A stretch of 64,000 nucleotides of DNA from Polytrichum commune (GCA_950295325.1 CATNTY010000002.1:40001-104000); one strand, 5' to 3'. Numbered from the stretch's first letter, positions 9,207 to 22,042 are shown. Program-made: numbers and translations. The notes: generated by a model not told the origin, from the letters alone.

Positions 9207-11949
9207 ATGATTCACCGAGAAAAACACCAACATCTTAGAATTAGATTAGCTTCTCCTGAACAAATTCGTAGTTGGGCTGAAAGAATTTTACCTAATGGAG
9301 AAATAGTTGGACAAGTAACTAAACCGTATACTTTACATTATAAAACGCATAAACCCGAAAAAGATGGATTATTTTGTGAAAGAATTTTTGGCCCTATTAA
9401 AAGTGGAATTTGTGCTTGTGGAAAATATCAAACAATTGAAAAATACTCAAAATTTTGTGAACAATGTGGAGTTGAATTTATTGAATCTCGAGTTCGAAGA
9501 TATCGAATGGGATATATTAAATTAGCATGTCCAGTAACGCATGTATGGTATTTAAAACGTCTTCCTAGTTATATTGCAAATTTATTAGCTAAGCCTCTTA
9601 AAGAATTAGAAAGTCTAGTATATTGCGATGTGTGACTTGATTCTAAATTTTAATCATACAGATTTAATTAAATCCTGTTATCCTATTTTATTTATTAGGA
9701 TGTCTCTAATTTTGATATGTTTCTTAAAAAAAGTAACATAAAACTCAAGAAAATAAACAAATTCTTTGTTATAGAGAATATTTTATCTAGGGTTTATATT
9801 TATATATATATACTCATATATATTTTTTTTCGTTACTTAAATTTCGTAAAATTAAAAAATTTTAATTATTTTTGTTAACTAAATTATTACAAAAATTTTA
9901 AATGACTATTGAAGTCTATTCATCGCATATATACTTCAAATAATAGTATTACCATCGAAATAGAACGAAAACCTAAAGGATTTAAATAATGAAAAATATG
10001 AACAAGAAAATTCCTTATAAATTCCAAAAATTTGGAGGTATTTTTATAAAGAGAATATATCGTTTAAAGGAAATAAGATTACTCAAAAATATACTACATT
10101 GAATTAAAAATTAATTCAATTTTAATTTTTTTATATAATTAAAATATATAACGTGAGTAATAAATAGTTACCTTATTAATTAAAAAAATATTTATGTATA
10201 TAAATTAATTGAATATATAAATTAAATTTATTAATTAAATTTATTAATAGAAAGAACTATTTGAGCCGGATGAAAAAGAACTTCATGTCCGGTTCTTAGG
10301 GGGGGACTTTAAAAAAAACCTATCCTAATCTTTTTCTTGCTAGACCTATTTCAAAAAAACCTACTTTATTAAAATTAAAAGGTTTATTTAAATATGAGGA
10401 TCAATCTTGGAGAGAAGTTTTTCCTCGTTTTTTTTCTCCACGTGGATTTGAAGCATTTCGAAATAGAGAAATTGCTACTGGAGGCGATGCTATTAAAAAA
10501 CAATTAAGTCATTTAGATTTACAAACTGTTATAAATTCTGCATATGTAGAATGGAAAGAACTGGTAAAACAAAAATCTACAGGAAATGAGTGGGAAGATC
10601 GAAAAATTCAAAGAAGAAAAGATCTTTTAATTAGACGTATAAAATTAGCTAAACAATTTCTTCAAACAAATATAGAACCAGAATGGATGGTTTTAACATT
10701 TTTACCAGTCCTTCCTCCTGAATTACGGCCGATGATTGAATTAGGTGAGGGTGAATTAATTACCTCTGACTTAAATGAATTATATCGAAGAGTTATTTAT
10801 CGAAATAATACTCTTATTGATTTTTTAGCTAGAAGTGGTTCTACTCCGGGGGGTTTAGTTGTTTGTCAAACAAGATTAGTACAAGAAGCTGTAGATGCAC
10901 TTATCGATAATGGCATTCGTGGACAACCAATGAAAGACAGTCATAATAGACCTTATAAATCTTTTTCTGACGTTATTGAAGGAAAAGAAGGAAGGTTTCG
11001 CGAAAATTTACTTGGAAAACGAGTTGATTATTCAGGTCGATCTGTTATTGTAGTTGGCCCTTCATTACCATTACATCAATGTGGATTACCTAAAGAAATG
11101 GCAATAGAACTTTTTCAAGCTTTTGTTATTCGAGGATTAATTGGACGACATTTGGCTCCTAATCTTAGAGCAGCTAAAAGTATGATTCAAAATAAAGAAT
11201 CTATTATATGGAAAGTACTTCAAGAAATTATGCAAGGACATCCTGTATTATTAAATCGAGCACCTACTTTACATAGATTAGGCATACAAGCATTTCAACC
11301 TATTTTAATAAAAGGGCGTGCTATTCGCTTGCACCCTCTAGTTTGTGGAGGTTTTAATGCAGATTTTGATGGAGATCAAATGGCTGTTCACATACCTTTA
11401 TCTCTAGAAGCACAAGCTGAAGCTCGATTATTAATGTTTTCTCATACAAATCTTTTATCTCCTGCTACAGGAGATCCAGTTTCTGTACCAAGTCAGGATA
11501 TGCTTCTTGGTCTTTATATATTAACAATCGAAAATCATCAAGGTATTTATGGTAATCAAAAACATCCTTATAAGTATGATTGTAAAAATAAAACATTTTT
11601 AAATAAAGTCCCGTATTTTTGTAGTTATGGCGATGTAATTAGGGCCCAAGGACAAAAAAAAATTAGTTTACACAGCCCTATATGGCTCCGATGGGAAACC
11701 GATTTACGAATAATTACTTCACTTAATCGCGAGAAACCCATTGAAATTCAATATGATTCATCAGGTATTTTTTCTAAAATTTATGAAAATTATCAACTTA
11801 GAAAAAGTAAAAAAGAACAAATACTTAATGTTTATATTTGTACAACAGTTGGTCGGATTATTTTCAATCAACAAATCGAAGAAGCTATCCAAGGTACTTT
11901 AAAAGCTTCACAATATCGAAATCGAGCATTGCCCGCTATAACTATATAA
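9207..11949 (+). CDS. rpoC1: plastid-encoded RNA polymerase beta' subunit (split gene)
   Basis: RpoC1 corresponds to the N-terminal part of bacterial beta' and carries the catalytic magnesium site. Exon 1 is 9207-9629 (141 codons) and exon 2 is 10330-11949, giving 680 residues. The junction reads [19 protein letters not shown] and is in phase. Cysteines 69, 71, 84 and 87 form the first zinc site with the same spacing as bacterial beta'. The catalytic motif NADFDGD lies at about residues 484-490, with its three aspartates intact. The second half also shows [16 protein letters not shown], a strong family signature. The gene lies between rpoB and rpoC2 in the standard operon. The stretch before 10687 belongs to exon 2 even though it has no ATG. 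Confidence 0.96.
9630..10329 (+). other. rpoC1: rpoC1 group II intron
   Basis: The 700-nt intron begins GTGTG and ends CCTAAT. Domain V is clear at about 10263-10297, with GAGCCGGATG at its start and CATGTCCGGTTC at its end. No intron-encoded protein is present. Confidence 0.92.
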
Positions 11950-12048
11950 TATTGATTTTTTTACAAAAATAGGAAATAAAAAGTCTTATAAAAAATGGCT
12001 TGAATCTATTGGTAATTCCTGCTTATAACAATCAAGAGGTTTTTTATT

Positions 12049-15000
12049 ATGGCAGAATCAGTCAAAATGCTCTTCTATAATAAAGTAATGGATAGAACTG
12101 GCATAAAACAGCTTATTGGTAGACTAATTTCTCATTTTGGTATTACATATACAACACATATTCTAGATCAACTTAAAACTATAGGATTTCAACAAGCTAC
12201 TCAAGCAGCTATTTCATTAGGAATTGATGATCTTTTAACAGCACCTTCTAAAGGTTGGTTGATTCAAGATGCAGAACAGCAAGGTTATATTTCTGAAAAA
12301 CATCATCGTTATGGAAACGTACATGCCGTTGAGAAATTACGCCAATTGATTGAAACTTGGTATGCTACAAGTGAATATTTGAAACAAGAAATGAATCCTA
12401 ATTTTAGAATGACCGATCCTTTAAATCCAGTACATATGATGTCTTTTTCAGGGGCTCGTGGAAGTACATCTCAGGTCCATCAGTTAATTGGTATGAGAGG
12501 TTTAATGTCTGATCCTCAAGGACAAATTATTGATTTACCTATTCAAAGTAATTTTCGTGAAGGTTTATCTTTAACCGAATACATTATTTCTTGTTATGGT
12601 GCTCGTAAAGGAGTTGTTGATACTGCAGTACGAACCTCAGATGCTGGTTATCTTACACGTAGATTAGTTGAGGTAGTTCAACATATTGTTGTACGAAAAT
12701 TTGATTGTGGTACTTTTCAAGGTATTTCTGTAATTTATCCTTTGGATTCTAAAAGGAATATACAAAGTAATAGTCAACAAAAATTAATTGGTCGTGTATT
12801 ATCCGATCATTTATATATAAATAATAGATGCATTGCTATGCGGAATCAAGATATTACAGCAAATCTTGCCAATTCACTGATAAACAATTTTCAAATAAAA
12901 CCAATTTCTATACGCTCTCCTTTAACTTGTAAAAGTATGCTTTGGATTTGTCAATTATGCTATGGCTGGAGTTTGACTCACGGTAATTTAATAGAATTAG
13001 GAGAAGCTGTAGGTATTATTGCAGGTCAATCTATTGGAGAACCAGGAACTCAATTAACATTAAGAACTTTTCATACTGGTGGCGTTTTTACAGGTGATAT
13101 TGCAGAACATGTACGAACTCCTTTTAATGGAACTATTAAATTTGATACAAAATTAGTTTATCCTACACGTACACGGCATGGACATCCTGCTTGGATTTTT
13201 CATAATAATCTATCTGTTAGTATTGAGAGTAAGAAAAAAATCCATAATTTGATTATCCCACCTCAAAGTGTACTTTTAGTCCAAAATAATCAATACGTAG
13301 AATCAAAACAAATTATTGCGGAAGTACGTGCTAAAATATCTCCTTTTAAAGAGAAAGTTCAAAAATATATTTATTCAAATTTAGCTGGAGAGATGCATTG
13401 GAGTACAAAAGTTCAGCATGCATCTGAGTACATACATAGTAATGTTCATCTTTTACGTACAGCAGGCCATATATGGATATTATCTGGAAGTTTTTATAAA
13501 TATAACGAATCTTCATTTATATTTTATCGTAATCAAGATAAATTAGATACTCAACTTCCTGTTGCAAAACAAAATTTAAATTATTCAAAAATTAAATATA
13601 TTTTTTCAAATAAAAATTGGAATTTTAATTATTCTAATATTATTCTATATACTTATAGTTTTTTAGTATTAAAAAAAAAAGAAAAAAATTTTTATTTTTT
13701 TAGGAAAATAAAGAAAAATGAAAAAAATATTTCTTTTAAAATAAGATTTAAAATTCCAAAAAATGGAATTTTACAAAAAAATGATATGTTTGCTATTTTA
13801 AATGATTATAGATATAAAATAAAAAGTTCAGGAACTATAAAATATGGTAATATAAAAATTGATTTAGTTAATAAAAAAAATGAAATTTTTAAAGATAAAA
13901 AAACAAAAGATTTTAGACCAAGATATCAAGTAATTAAAGAAGGGAATTTTTTTTTTCTCCCTGAAGAAATTTATATTTTGGATGAATCATTTTCTGCTTC
14001 TTCAATTTTAATAGAAAATAATAGTTTTATTCAAAAAGGTACAAAAATTACTTCAACTATTATTAGTAAAGTAACTGGATTAGTTAAAATAAAAAAAAAA
14101 ACTAATGGTTTTAAAATAAAAATATTACCTGGAAATATATATTATCCTAAAATAACACAAAAATTTTCTAAACAAAATAATATTTTTATACCACCCGGAG
14201 AAAAAATTTTCGAACACTTTCAATATGAAAATTGGGTTTATCTTGAATGGGTTATTTTTTCTAAAGAAAATTCCTTTTTTTTAATTAGACCTGCAATAGA
14301 ATATAAAATAACATTTAGTAACTTTAATAATTTTAAATTATCAACACCTTTTTTTCTAGATCTTTTTGAAAAACAAAAAACTATTAAAATAAAAACTGTT
14401 CACTATATTCTTTATGAAGATGATGAAGAAATTGAAATAGTTAATAATAGTAATATTTATTTAGTTCAAAGTTGTTTACTATTAGATTGGGAAACAAAAG
14501 TTTTTATAAAAGAAGCTTATATTTCTTTTATAAAAATAAAAATTAATAAAAACTTTAAAAATTTTCTTCAACTTAATTTAATAAAATATTTGGATTTGAA
14601 AATTGAAAAAAAAAAAAATAATAATATTATTTTAAAATCTTTATTTAGTAAAGAAATTTATACTACTAATCAATATACTACTGATAAAAATAAATTATTT
14701 AGTAAAGATCAAGGTACTATTCGTATTCCATCAAATAAAAAGCAAGAAAATTTCTTTTTTCTTATTTTATCTCCATCTAATTTATTTCAAACTATTTTAT
14801 TTGATGAAAAAAACACAAATATAAAAGGAAAAAATATAGAAAAATTTTTTTGTACTAAATTAGAAAAAAAGCATATTTCTAATAATATTAATTTAATTAA
14901 AAGTAATTTAAATATAAAATCAAAATTAAAAAAAATAATTGAAGACTTTAATCGACCAATACAAAAAACTTTTATGCAATTAGATTTTATAAAGTTTTTT

Positions 15001-16221
15001 GGTCTTTTGGGCTATTTACAAAATATTACAAAATTTTTTCAACCATTTCCTTTAATAAAATATAATACTATTAATTTTTCAATACTTGATAGTTCTAAAA
15101 ATGAAATACAAAATATTAAATGGTATTTTTTAGATGAAAATAAAAAAGTTTATAAACTATTTTTAAATCGAAAATTTATTTTTGATTTGTTAAAATGGTC
15201 TTTTCCTTTATTTTTCTCATTAGAAAAACGAATTCAATTATCTAATCTTGGACATTTTATTTGTGAAGGTTTATTTATATCTGAATATCAACAATTTTAT
15301 GAATCTGGTCAAATTATAGCTATTAGTTTTAACTCTTTAATACTTAGATTAGCTAAACCATATTTAGCTACTGGAGGAGCGACGATTCACAATAATTATG
15401 GTGAAATTATAAAAGAAGGAGATACTTTAATAACTTTAGTATATGAAAGATTAAAATCAGGAGATATTATTCAAGGACTCCCTAAAGTTGAACAATTATT
15501 AGAAGCTCGTCCAATTAATTCAGTTTCCATTAATTTAGAAAAAGGTTTTGAAGACTGGAATAAAGATATGACCAAATTTTTTGGAAGCCTTTGGGGATTT
15601 TTCCTCAGTGCGCGCGTTAGTATGGAACAAAGTCAAATACATTTAGTTGATCAAATTCAAAAAGTTTATCGATCACAATCAGTACAAATATCTGATAAAC
15701 ATATAGAAATTATTGTACGCCAAATGACTTCTAAAGTTCTTACTTTAGAAGATGGTATGACAAATGGTTTTTTACCTGGAGAATTAATTGAATTTTCAAA
15801 AGCAAAAAGAATGAATCGTGCTTTAGAAGAAGTTATTCCTTATAAACCTGTGTTATTAGGCATAACAAAAGCATCGCTTAATACTCAAAGTTTCATATCA
15901 GAAGCTAGTTTTCAAGAAACTACACGAGTGTTAGCAAAAGCTGCTTTACGAGGTCGAATTGATTGGTTAAAAGGATTAAAAGAAAATGTTATTCTTGGTG
16001 GAATAGTGCCTGCAGGTACTGGATGCCAAGAAGTAATTTGGCAAATAACTTTAGAGAAACAAAAAAATATATTACTAAAAAAAAAAAAAATTCAATTATT
16101 TCATAATAAAGTAAAAGATGTTTTTTTATATAAAAGATCTTTGACTTTTTATAGTTCAGAAATTATTCATAAAAAATTAAAGCAGCAACTTTCTGAAATT
16201 TATGTAAATAAATATATTTAA
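12049..16221 (+). CDS. rpoC2: plastid-encoded RNA polymerase beta'' subunit
   Basis: RpoC2 is the C-terminal part of bacterial beta', split off in cyanobacteria and plastids. The protein is 1390 residues, near the bryophyte norm. Cysteines 220, 294, 301 and 304 form the second zinc site; their spacing (74, 7, 3) equals that of the bacterial beta' site. The motif GEAVGIIAGQSIGEPGTQLT follows at about residues 319-338. Residues about 520-1090 are a low-complexity K/N/I/F-rich insertion typical of plastid beta''. Conservation returns at the C-terminus (YLATGGATIHNNYGEIIKEG and GEPQ-like KVEQLLEARPI). The gene starts 99 nt after rpoC1 and precedes rps2. Confidence 0.97.
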   Translation: MAESVKMLFYNKVMDRTGIKQLIGRLISHFGITYTTHILDQLKTIGFQQATQAAISLGIDDLLTAPSKGWLIQDAEQQGYISEKHHRYGNVHAVEKLRQLIETWYATSEYLKQEMNPNFRMTDPLNPVHMMSFSGARGSTSQVHQLIGMRGLMSDPQGQIIDLPIQSNFREGLSLTEYIISCYGARKGVVDTAVRTSDAGYLTRRLVEVVQHIVVRKFDCGTFQGISVIYPLDSKRNIQSNSQQKLIGRVLSDHLYINNRCIAMRNQDITANLANSLINNFQIKPISIRSPLTCKSMLWICQLCYGWSLTHGNLIELGEAVGIIAGQSIGEPGTQLTLRTFHTGGVFTGDIAEHVRTPFNGTIKFDTKLVYPTRTRHGHPAWIFHNNLSVSIESKKKIHNLIIPPQSVLLVQNNQYVESKQIIAEVRAKISPFKEKVQKYIYSNLAGEMHWSTKVQHASEYIHSNVHLLRTAGHIWILSGSFYKYNESSFIFYRNQDKLDTQLPVAKQNLNYSKIKYIFSNKNWNFNYSNIILYTYSFLVLKKKEKNFYFFRKIKKNEKNISFKIRFKIPKNGILQKNDMFAILNDYRYKIKSSGTIKYGNIKIDLVNKKNEIFKDKKTKDFRPRYQVIKEGNFFFLPEEIYILDESFSASSILIENNSFIQKGTKITSTIISKVTGLVKIKKKTNGFKIKILPGNIYYPKITQKFSKQNNIFIPPGEKIFEHFQYENWVYLEWVIFSKENSFFLIRPAIEYKITFSNFNNFKLSTPFFLDLFEKQKTIKIKTVHYILYEDDEEIEIVNNSNIYLVQSCLLLDWETKVFIKEAYISFIKIKINKNFKNFLQLNLIKYLDLKIEKKKNNNIILKSLFSKEIYTTNQYTTDKNKLFSKDQGTIRIPSNKKQENFFFLILSPSNLFQTILFDEKNTNIKGKNIEKFFCTKLEKKHISNNINLIKSNLNIKSKLKKIIEDFNRPIQKTFMQLDFIKFFGLLGYLQNITKFFQPFPLIKYNTINFSILDSSKNEIQNIKWYFLDENKKVYKLFLNRKFIFDLLKWSFPLFFSLEKRIQLSNLGHFICEGLFISEYQQFYESGQIIAISFNSLILRLAKPYLATGGATIHNNYGEIIKEGDTLITLVYERLKSGDIIQGLPKVEQLLEARPINSVSINLEKGFEDWNKDMTKFFGSLWGFFLSARVSMEQSQIHLVDQIQKVYRSQSVQISDKHIEIIVRQMTSKVLTLEDGMTNGFLPGELIEFSKAKRMNRALEEVIPYKPVLLGITKASLNTQSFISEASFQETTRVLAKAALRGRIDWLKGLKENVILGGIVPAGTGCQEVIWQITLEKQKNILLKKKKIQLFHNKVKDVFLYKRSLTFYSSEIIHKKLKQQLSEIYVNKYI

Positions 16222-16345
16222 TTAGTTGATTAAAAAAATACTAAATAATAAAATTTATACAATAAAACAAAAAAATGTAATAGTTTTAATCTAAATACAA
16301 AAGTAGATTACAAAATTTAATTTAGAAAAAGAGATAATAATATAA

Positions 16346-17056
16346 ATGAAACAAAAATCTTGGAATATTCATTTAGAAGAAATGATGGAAGCAGGAGTAC
16401 ATTTTGGTCATCAAGCTCGAAAATGGAATCCTAAAATGGCCTCTTATATTTTTACAGAACGTAAAGGTATTCATATTATAAATCTTACTCAAACAGCTCG
16501 ATTCTTATCAGAAGCTTGTGATTTAGTATCTAATGCATCAAGTCAAGGAAAACAATTTTTAATAGTAGGGACAAAATATCAAGCAGCTGATTTAATAGCG
16601 TCAGCCGCTATAAAAGCTCGTTGTCATTATGTAAATCAAAAATGGCTTGGTGGTATGTTAACTAATTGGTCTACTATTGAAAAACGTCTTCAAAGATTTA
16701 AAGATTTAGAAAATAAAGAAAGTACAGGAATAATTAATCAACTTCCTAAAAAAGAAGCGGCAAATTTAAAAAGACAATTGGCTCAACTTCGAAAATATTT
16801 AGGTGGAATTAAATATATGACAAGTTTACCAGATGTTGTAATAATAATAGATCAACAAAAAGAATTTACTGCTATTCAAGAATGTATAACTTTAGGTATT
16901 CCAACAATTTGTTTAGTTGATACAGATTGTAATCCAGATCTTACAGATATACCAATTCCAGCCAATGATGATGCTAGAGCTTCAATTCGTTGGATTTTGA
17001 ATAAATTAACATTAGCTATTTGTGAAGGTCGTTATAATTCTATGAAATTAGAATAA
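16346..17056 (+). CDS. rps2: 30S ribosomal protein S2
   Basis: A 236-residue small-subunit protein of normal length. The N-terminal signature [20 protein letters not shown] (residues 8-27) and the later [17 protein letters not shown] and [10 protein letters not shown] motifs identify S2. It sits between rpoC2 and atpI in the long rpo-atp cluster, and is probably transcribed with atpI-atpH-atpF-atpA. The ATG is preceded by AGAGATAATA, a weak ribosome-binding site. The frame is intact. Confidence 0.97.
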   Translation: MKQKSWNIHLEEMMEAGVHFGHQARKWNPKMASYIFTERKGIHIINLTQTARFLSEACDLVSNASSQGKQFLIVGTKYQAADLIASAAIKARCHYVNQKWLGGMLTNWSTIEKRLQRFKDLENKESTGIINQLPKKEAANLKRQLAQLRKYLGGIKYMTSLPDVVIIIDQQKEFTAIQECITLGIPTICLVDTDCNPDLTDIPIPANDDARASIRWILNKLTLAICEGRYNSMKLE

Positions 17057-17267
17057 TTATTCTATAAAAATTCAACTTTTTTTTATTTTATTATTAATTA
17101 CTATTTTAAAACTTAAAAATATATTACAATAAAAATAAAGATTTTATTGTAACAAATATGTTATAACATGATAGTAAATATTTAAAACAATAAAATATTT
17201 AAAGAAATGAAAATATTTATAAAAATCATTTCTATTTTTTTTATAGTTAATTCTTAGAAGGGGTAAT

Positions 17268-18014
17268 ATGCATACTGCACAATTTTCCATTAGCACACTC
17301 AATAATTTATATGAAATATCTGGTGTGGAAGTAGGTCAACACTTCTATTGGCAAATAGGCAGTTTTCAAGTTCACGCACAGGTACTTATAACTTCCTGGA
17401 TTGTTATTGCTATTCTCTTAAGTCTTGCTATTTTAGCAACTCGAGATTTACAAACGATTCCAACAAGTGGTCAAAACTTTGTTGAATATATTTTAGAATT
17501 TATTAGAGATTTAACTAGAACTCAAATCGGAGAAGAAGAATATCGACCTTGGGTCCCTTTTATAGGAACTATGTTTTTGTTCATTTTTGTTTCTAATTGG
17601 TCCGGCGCTCTATTTCCTTGGAGAGTCTTTGAATTACCTCATGGAGAACTAGCTGCGCCTACAAATGATATTAATACAACTGTTGCTTTAGCATTATTAA
17701 CATCAGTAGCATATTTTTATGCAGGCTTACATAAAAAAGGTTTAAACTATTTTGGTAAATATATCCAACCAACTCCGGTACTTTTACCAATTAATATTTT
17801 GGAAGATTTTACAAAACCTTTATCACTTAGTTTTCGACTTTTTGGAAACATATTAGCTGATGAATTAGTTGTTGCTGTTCTTATTTCTTTAGTACCTTTA
17901 GTAGTTCCTATACCTATGATGTTTTTAGGATTATTTACGAGTGCTATTCAAGCTTTAATATTTGCAACTTTAGCTGCGGCTTATATAGGAGAATCTATGG
18001 AAGGTCATCATTAA
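17268..18014 (+). CDS. atpI: ATP synthase CF0 subunit a (subunit IV)
   Basis: AtpI is the membrane subunit a of the chloroplast ATP synthase, forming the proton half-channels against the c ring. The 248-residue length and motifs [20 protein letters not shown] and [10 protein letters not shown] (containing the essential arginine of subunit a) are typical. Five or more hydrophobic segments are visible. An AGAAGGGG Shine-Dalgarno sequence lies just before the ATG at 17268. The gene belongs to the atpI-atpH-atpF-atpA operon. Confidence 0.97.
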   Translation: MHTAQFSISTLNNLYEISGVEVGQHFYWQIGSFQVHAQVLITSWIVIAILLSLAILATRDLQTIPTSGQNFVEYILEFIRDLTRTQIGEEEYRPWVPFIGTMFLFIFVSNWSGALFPWRVFELPHGELAAPTNDINTTVALALLTSVAYFYAGLHKKGLNYFGKYIQPTPVLLPINILEDFTKPLSLSFRLFGNILADELVVAVLISLVPLVVPIPMMFLGLFTSAIQALIFATLAAAYIGESMEGHH

Positions 18015-18654
<640 letters not shown>

Positions 18655-18685
18655 ATTTGGATATTTTAAAAGTTTCATACTTTTT

Positions 18686-18755
18686 AATTTAGTTATTAGT
18701 TTCTCTAAAAAATAAGTTATATAACTTATTTTTTAGAGAAACTAATAACTAAATT
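18686..18755. terminator. 70-bp perfect palindrome after atpH
   Basis: Bases 18686-18720 and 18721-18755 are exact reverse complements with no intervening spacer: 35 base pairs, less the few needed for a turn. The likely role is the 3' end or stability element of the atpH transcript. Confidence 0.75.
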
Positions 18756-18960
18756 GAATAAAAAAAAATTTACTCTCTTGCTACTCTAGGTAAAAAAATC
18801 TTTGTGACTTTTGTATAGCAGGAAGTAAAACAAACAAAGTATTTTCTAATTGTATTTAAAAAAAATTAGACTTAAACTAAATTAGTTTCTGTCTAAAAAC
18901 AAGTGACTTTAAGTAAAAAAGACTCTGTAAAACTTTGATAACCTATTGATAGGAGAGAGT

Positions 18961-20148
18961 ATGAAAAATATTATTAGTTTAGTTATTTCTTCAGGTTATT
19001 GGCCTCTTGCTGGAAATTTTGGCTTAAATACAAACCTTTTAGAAACAAATTTAATTAATTTAAGTGTAGTGCTTAGCTTATTAGTTTACTTCGGAAAGGG
19101 AGTGTGTGCGGGTTAGTTACTTAAATAAAACAGCTGGAACAATCCAGTTATACAAAGAAAATGTATAATTCCAACGAATTACTTCCAAATTTAAACAAAA
19201 TTTGGAACAACTATAGCATTTCGTAAAATCAGTCAAATTTACTAACTGACTAAGGAATATTTAGAAAATGGTTAAAGCTAAACTGCTTAAAGTCTAAGCA
19301 CTTTTGGGGGTTTTCTTTCCCCCCCCTTAATATTTTCATATAAAATATATGAAAAACGTATTTGGAGAGTAGTTTGATATATAACACTCATATCAATATA
19401 ATTCTTAAATATATTATTTTATTATCTCCTAAAAATAGCCAGTTTTGGCTCTTTGTGCTAAATTGACAACCTATATAAAATTCTAATATAAAATTATTCA
19501 AAAAAACAACCTTACTGACAATTAAGAAATATAATAACTTTTGTCAGAAGAGTCCTCAAAATATCTTTAAATAAAAAAATTTATAAAAATAAATTTATAA
19601 ACAAATAGATAATTATGAACAAGGGCAGGCTCAGTATAAAAACTAAGCGAGAAAGCCGAATGAATTAAAAGATTCATGTTCGGTTTGGGAAGAGATTTTT
19701 AATCTGTGAAAAATCTTAGATAAATAATCTACTTTCATTAAATAATTTATTAAGTAATCGTAAACAAAATATTTTGAGTACGATTAATGATGCAGAAGAA
19801 CGCTATAAAGAAGCTACTGACAAACTTGAACAAGCCCGAACTCGCTTACAACGAGCAAAAGTAAAAGCAGATGAAATTCGCGTAAATGGATTATCTCAGA
19901 TAGAAAAAGAAAAACAGGAGCTAATTTATGCTGCCGATGAAGATTCTAAACGATTAGAAGATTCAAAAAATGCTACTATTCGTTTTGAAGAACAAAGGGC
20001 AATCGAACAAGTTCGACAGCAAGTTTCTCGCCTTGCACTAGAAAGAACTTTAGAAACTTTAAACAACCGTTTGAATAACGAATTACATTCACGCATGATT
20101 GATTATCATATTGGGCTACTTAGAGCCATGGAAAGCATAAATGATTAG
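18961..20148 (+). CDS. atpF: ATP synthase CF0 subunit b (subunit I; split gene)
   Basis: AtpF is part of the peripheral stalk of the chloroplast ATP synthase. Exon 1 is 18961-19105 (145 nt) and exon 2 is 19739-20148 (410 nt), the same sizes as in vascular plants, giving 184 residues. The leucine codon at the junction is split T/TA, giving [17 protein letters not shown]. An N-terminal hydrophobic segment (about residues 31-47) anchors the protein, and a long charged coiled coil ([20 protein letters not shown] and onward) follows. A GATAGGAGAGAGT ribosome-binding site precedes the ATG. Exon 1 is too short for ORF scans. The gene starts 44 nt before atpA. Confidence 0.95.
19106..19738 (+). other. 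atpF: atpF group II intron
   Basis: The 633-nt intron begins GTGCG and ends TTTCAT. Domain V is at about 19652-19686 (AAAGCCGAATG at its start, CATGTTCGGTTT at its end). The 5' boundary is ambiguous by two bases because of a GTGTGTG run; the phase and the conserved 145-nt exon favour 19106. Confidence 0.9.
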
Positions 20149-20191
20149 CTTTCATTAGTTTCATTTTTTAAAAAATTATTAACGAACGCTA

Positions 20192-21715
20192 ATGGTAAAT
20201 ATTCGACCTGACGAAATTAGCAGTATTATCCGTAAACAAATAGAACAATACAATCAAGAAGTCAAAGTTGTAAATATTGGCACCGTACTTCAGGTAGGGG
20301 ATGGTATTGCACGTATTTATGGTCTTGATAAAGTAATGGCTGGTGAACTTGTTGAATTTGAAGATGGTACTGTAGGTATTGCTTTAAATTTAGAATCAGA
20401 TAATGTTGGAGTTGTTTTAATGGGTGATGGCTTAACCATACAAGAAGGTAGTTCTGTAAAAGCAACAGGTAAAATTGCTCAAATACCTGTAAGTGATGCT
20501 TATTTAGGTCGTGTTGTTAATGCTTTAGCTCAACCAATTGATGGCAAAGGCCAAATTTCAGCTTCAGAATTTAGATTAATTGAATCTTCAGCTCCTGGTA
20601 TTATTTCAAGACGTTCTGTATATGAACCAATGCAGACAGGTCTTATTGCTATTGATTCTATGATTCCTATTGGACGTGGTCAACGTGAATTAATTATTGG
20701 AGATCGACAAACCGGTAAAACAGCAGTAGCTATAGATACTATTTTGAATCAAAAAGGTCAAAATGTAATATGTGTTTATGTAGCTATTGGCCAAAAAGCA
20801 TCTTCTGTAGCTCAAGTCGTTAATACTTTCGAAGAACGTGGTGCATTAGAATATACAATTGTAGTAGCTGAAACTGCTAATTCTCCTGCTACTTTACAGT
20901 ATCTTGCTCCTTATACAGGAGCTGCTTTAGCGGAATACTTTATGTATCGTAAACAGCATACTCTAATAATCTACGATGATCTTTCTAAACAAGCACAAGC
21001 TTATAGACAAATGTCTCTTTTATTAAGACGACCTCCAGGTCGTGAAGCTTACCCAGGCGATGTTTTTTATTTACATTCTCGACTTTTAGAAAGAGCTGCT
21101 AAATTAAGTTCTCAATTAGGTGAAGGAAGTATGACTGCTTTACCTATTGTTGAAACTCAAGCAGGTGATGTTTCAGCTTATATTCCGACTAATGTTATTT
21201 CTATTACTGATGGACAAATATTTTTATCAGCCGATTTATTTAATGCAGGAATTCGTCCTGCAATTAATGTAGGGATTTCCGTATCTAGAGTAGGATCTGC
21301 GGCTCAAATCAAGGCTATGAAACAAGTAGCTGGAAAGTTAAAATTAGAATTAGCTCAATTTGCCGAGTTAGAAGCATTTGCACAATTTGCCTCTGATCTT
21401 GATAAAGCTACTCAAAATCAATTAGCAAGAGGCCAAAGATTACGTGAATTACTTAAACAATCTCAGTCTTCTCCTTTAGGAGTAGAAGAACAAGTAGCTA
21501 CTATTTATACTGGAGTAAATGGATATTTAGATATATTAGAAACAAGTCAAGTAAAAAAATTTCTTGTTCAATTACGTGAATATTTAATAACTAACAAACC
21601 CCAATTTGCAGAAATTATACGTTCTACCAAAATTTTTACAGAACAAGCAGAAATTATTTTAAAAGAAGCTATTAAAGAACATACTGAACTTTTTTTACTT
21701 CAAGAAGAAAAATAA
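20192..21715 (+). CDS. atpA: ATP synthase CF1 subunit alpha
   Basis: AtpA is the alpha subunit of the chloroplast ATP synthase catalytic head. The 507 residues match the family. The P-loop GDRQTGKT is at residues 170-177, followed by the conserved [11 protein letters not shown]-type stretch and the [32 protein letters not shown] region, of which the [11 protein letters not shown] motif is a further marker. It starts 44 nt after atpF and closes the operon. An overlapping minus-strand frame at 20262-20465 is a shadow. Confidence 0.98.
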   Translation: MVNIRPDEISSIIRKQIEQYNQEVKVVNIGTVLQVGDGIARIYGLDKVMAGELVEFEDGTVGIALNLESDNVGVVLMGDGLTIQEGSSVKATGKIAQIPVSDAYLGRVVNALAQPIDGKGQISASEFRLIESSAPGIISRRSVYEPMQTGLIAIDSMIPIGRGQRELIIGDRQTGKTAVAIDTILNQKGQNVICVYVAIGQKASSVAQVVNTFEERGALEYTIVVAETANSPATLQYLAPYTGAALAEYFMYRKQHTLIIYDDLSKQAQAYRQMSLLLRRPPGREAYPGDVFYLHSRLLERAAKLSSQLGEGSMTALPIVETQAGDVSAYIPTNVISITDGQIFLSADLFNAGIRPAINVGISVSRVGSAAQIKAMKQVAGKLKLELAQFAELEAFAQFASDLDKATQNQLARGQRLRELLKQSQSSPLGVEEQVATIYTGVNGYLDILETSQVKKFLVQLREYLITNKPQFAEIIRSTKIFTEQAEIILKEAIKEHTELFLLQEEK

Positions 21716-21855
21716 AAATATAAAATTTTATTTAAGATAAAAAAAAAAGTCAAATTTCTTGGCTTTTTTCGTTTTGATAAAAAAAAATTCGATTAGAAAT
21801 AAGGGGATAATTGATAAATATTAGATTTAATTTTTTTGATATCTTTTAATAATAT

Positions 21856-21927
21856 TACGTCCAATAGGATTTGAACCTATACCGGAGGTTTAGAAGACCT
21901 CTGTCCTATCCATTAGACGATGGACGC
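21856..21927 (-). tRNA. trnR-UCU: tRNA-Arg (UCU)
   Basis: A 72-nt tRNA. The acceptor GCGTCCA pairs with TGGACGT (one G-U pair), the anticodon loop contains TCT, and the T arm holds GGTTCAAATCC. It lies opposite to atpA and next to trnG-UCC, its usual place. Confidence 0.97.
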
Positions 21928-21982
21928 TTTTATTTTTATTCTATTGTGAACTATAATAGTTTTTAAAAAAGTAATTTTTATT

Positions 21983-22042
21983 AAAATTTTTAAAAAATTC
22001 AATAAAAAATAACTATTTTTTATTGAATTTTTTAAAAATTTT
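21983..22042. terminator. 29-bp perfect inverted repeat between trnR-UCU and trnG-UCC
   Basis: Arms 21983-22011 and 22014-22042 are perfectly complementary with a 2-nt spacer. It lies 3' of trnG-UCC on the minus strand and is a likely 3' end for that transcript. Confidence 0.55.

Noticed and set aside
19106-19738. atpF seeming to end early at a TAG
   Set aside because: The TAG is in the group II intron, and exon 2 restores the standard AtpF protein.
20262-20465. Minus-strand frame opposite atpA
   Set aside because: Low-complexity Leu/Gln/Tyr composition; antisense shadow of atpA.
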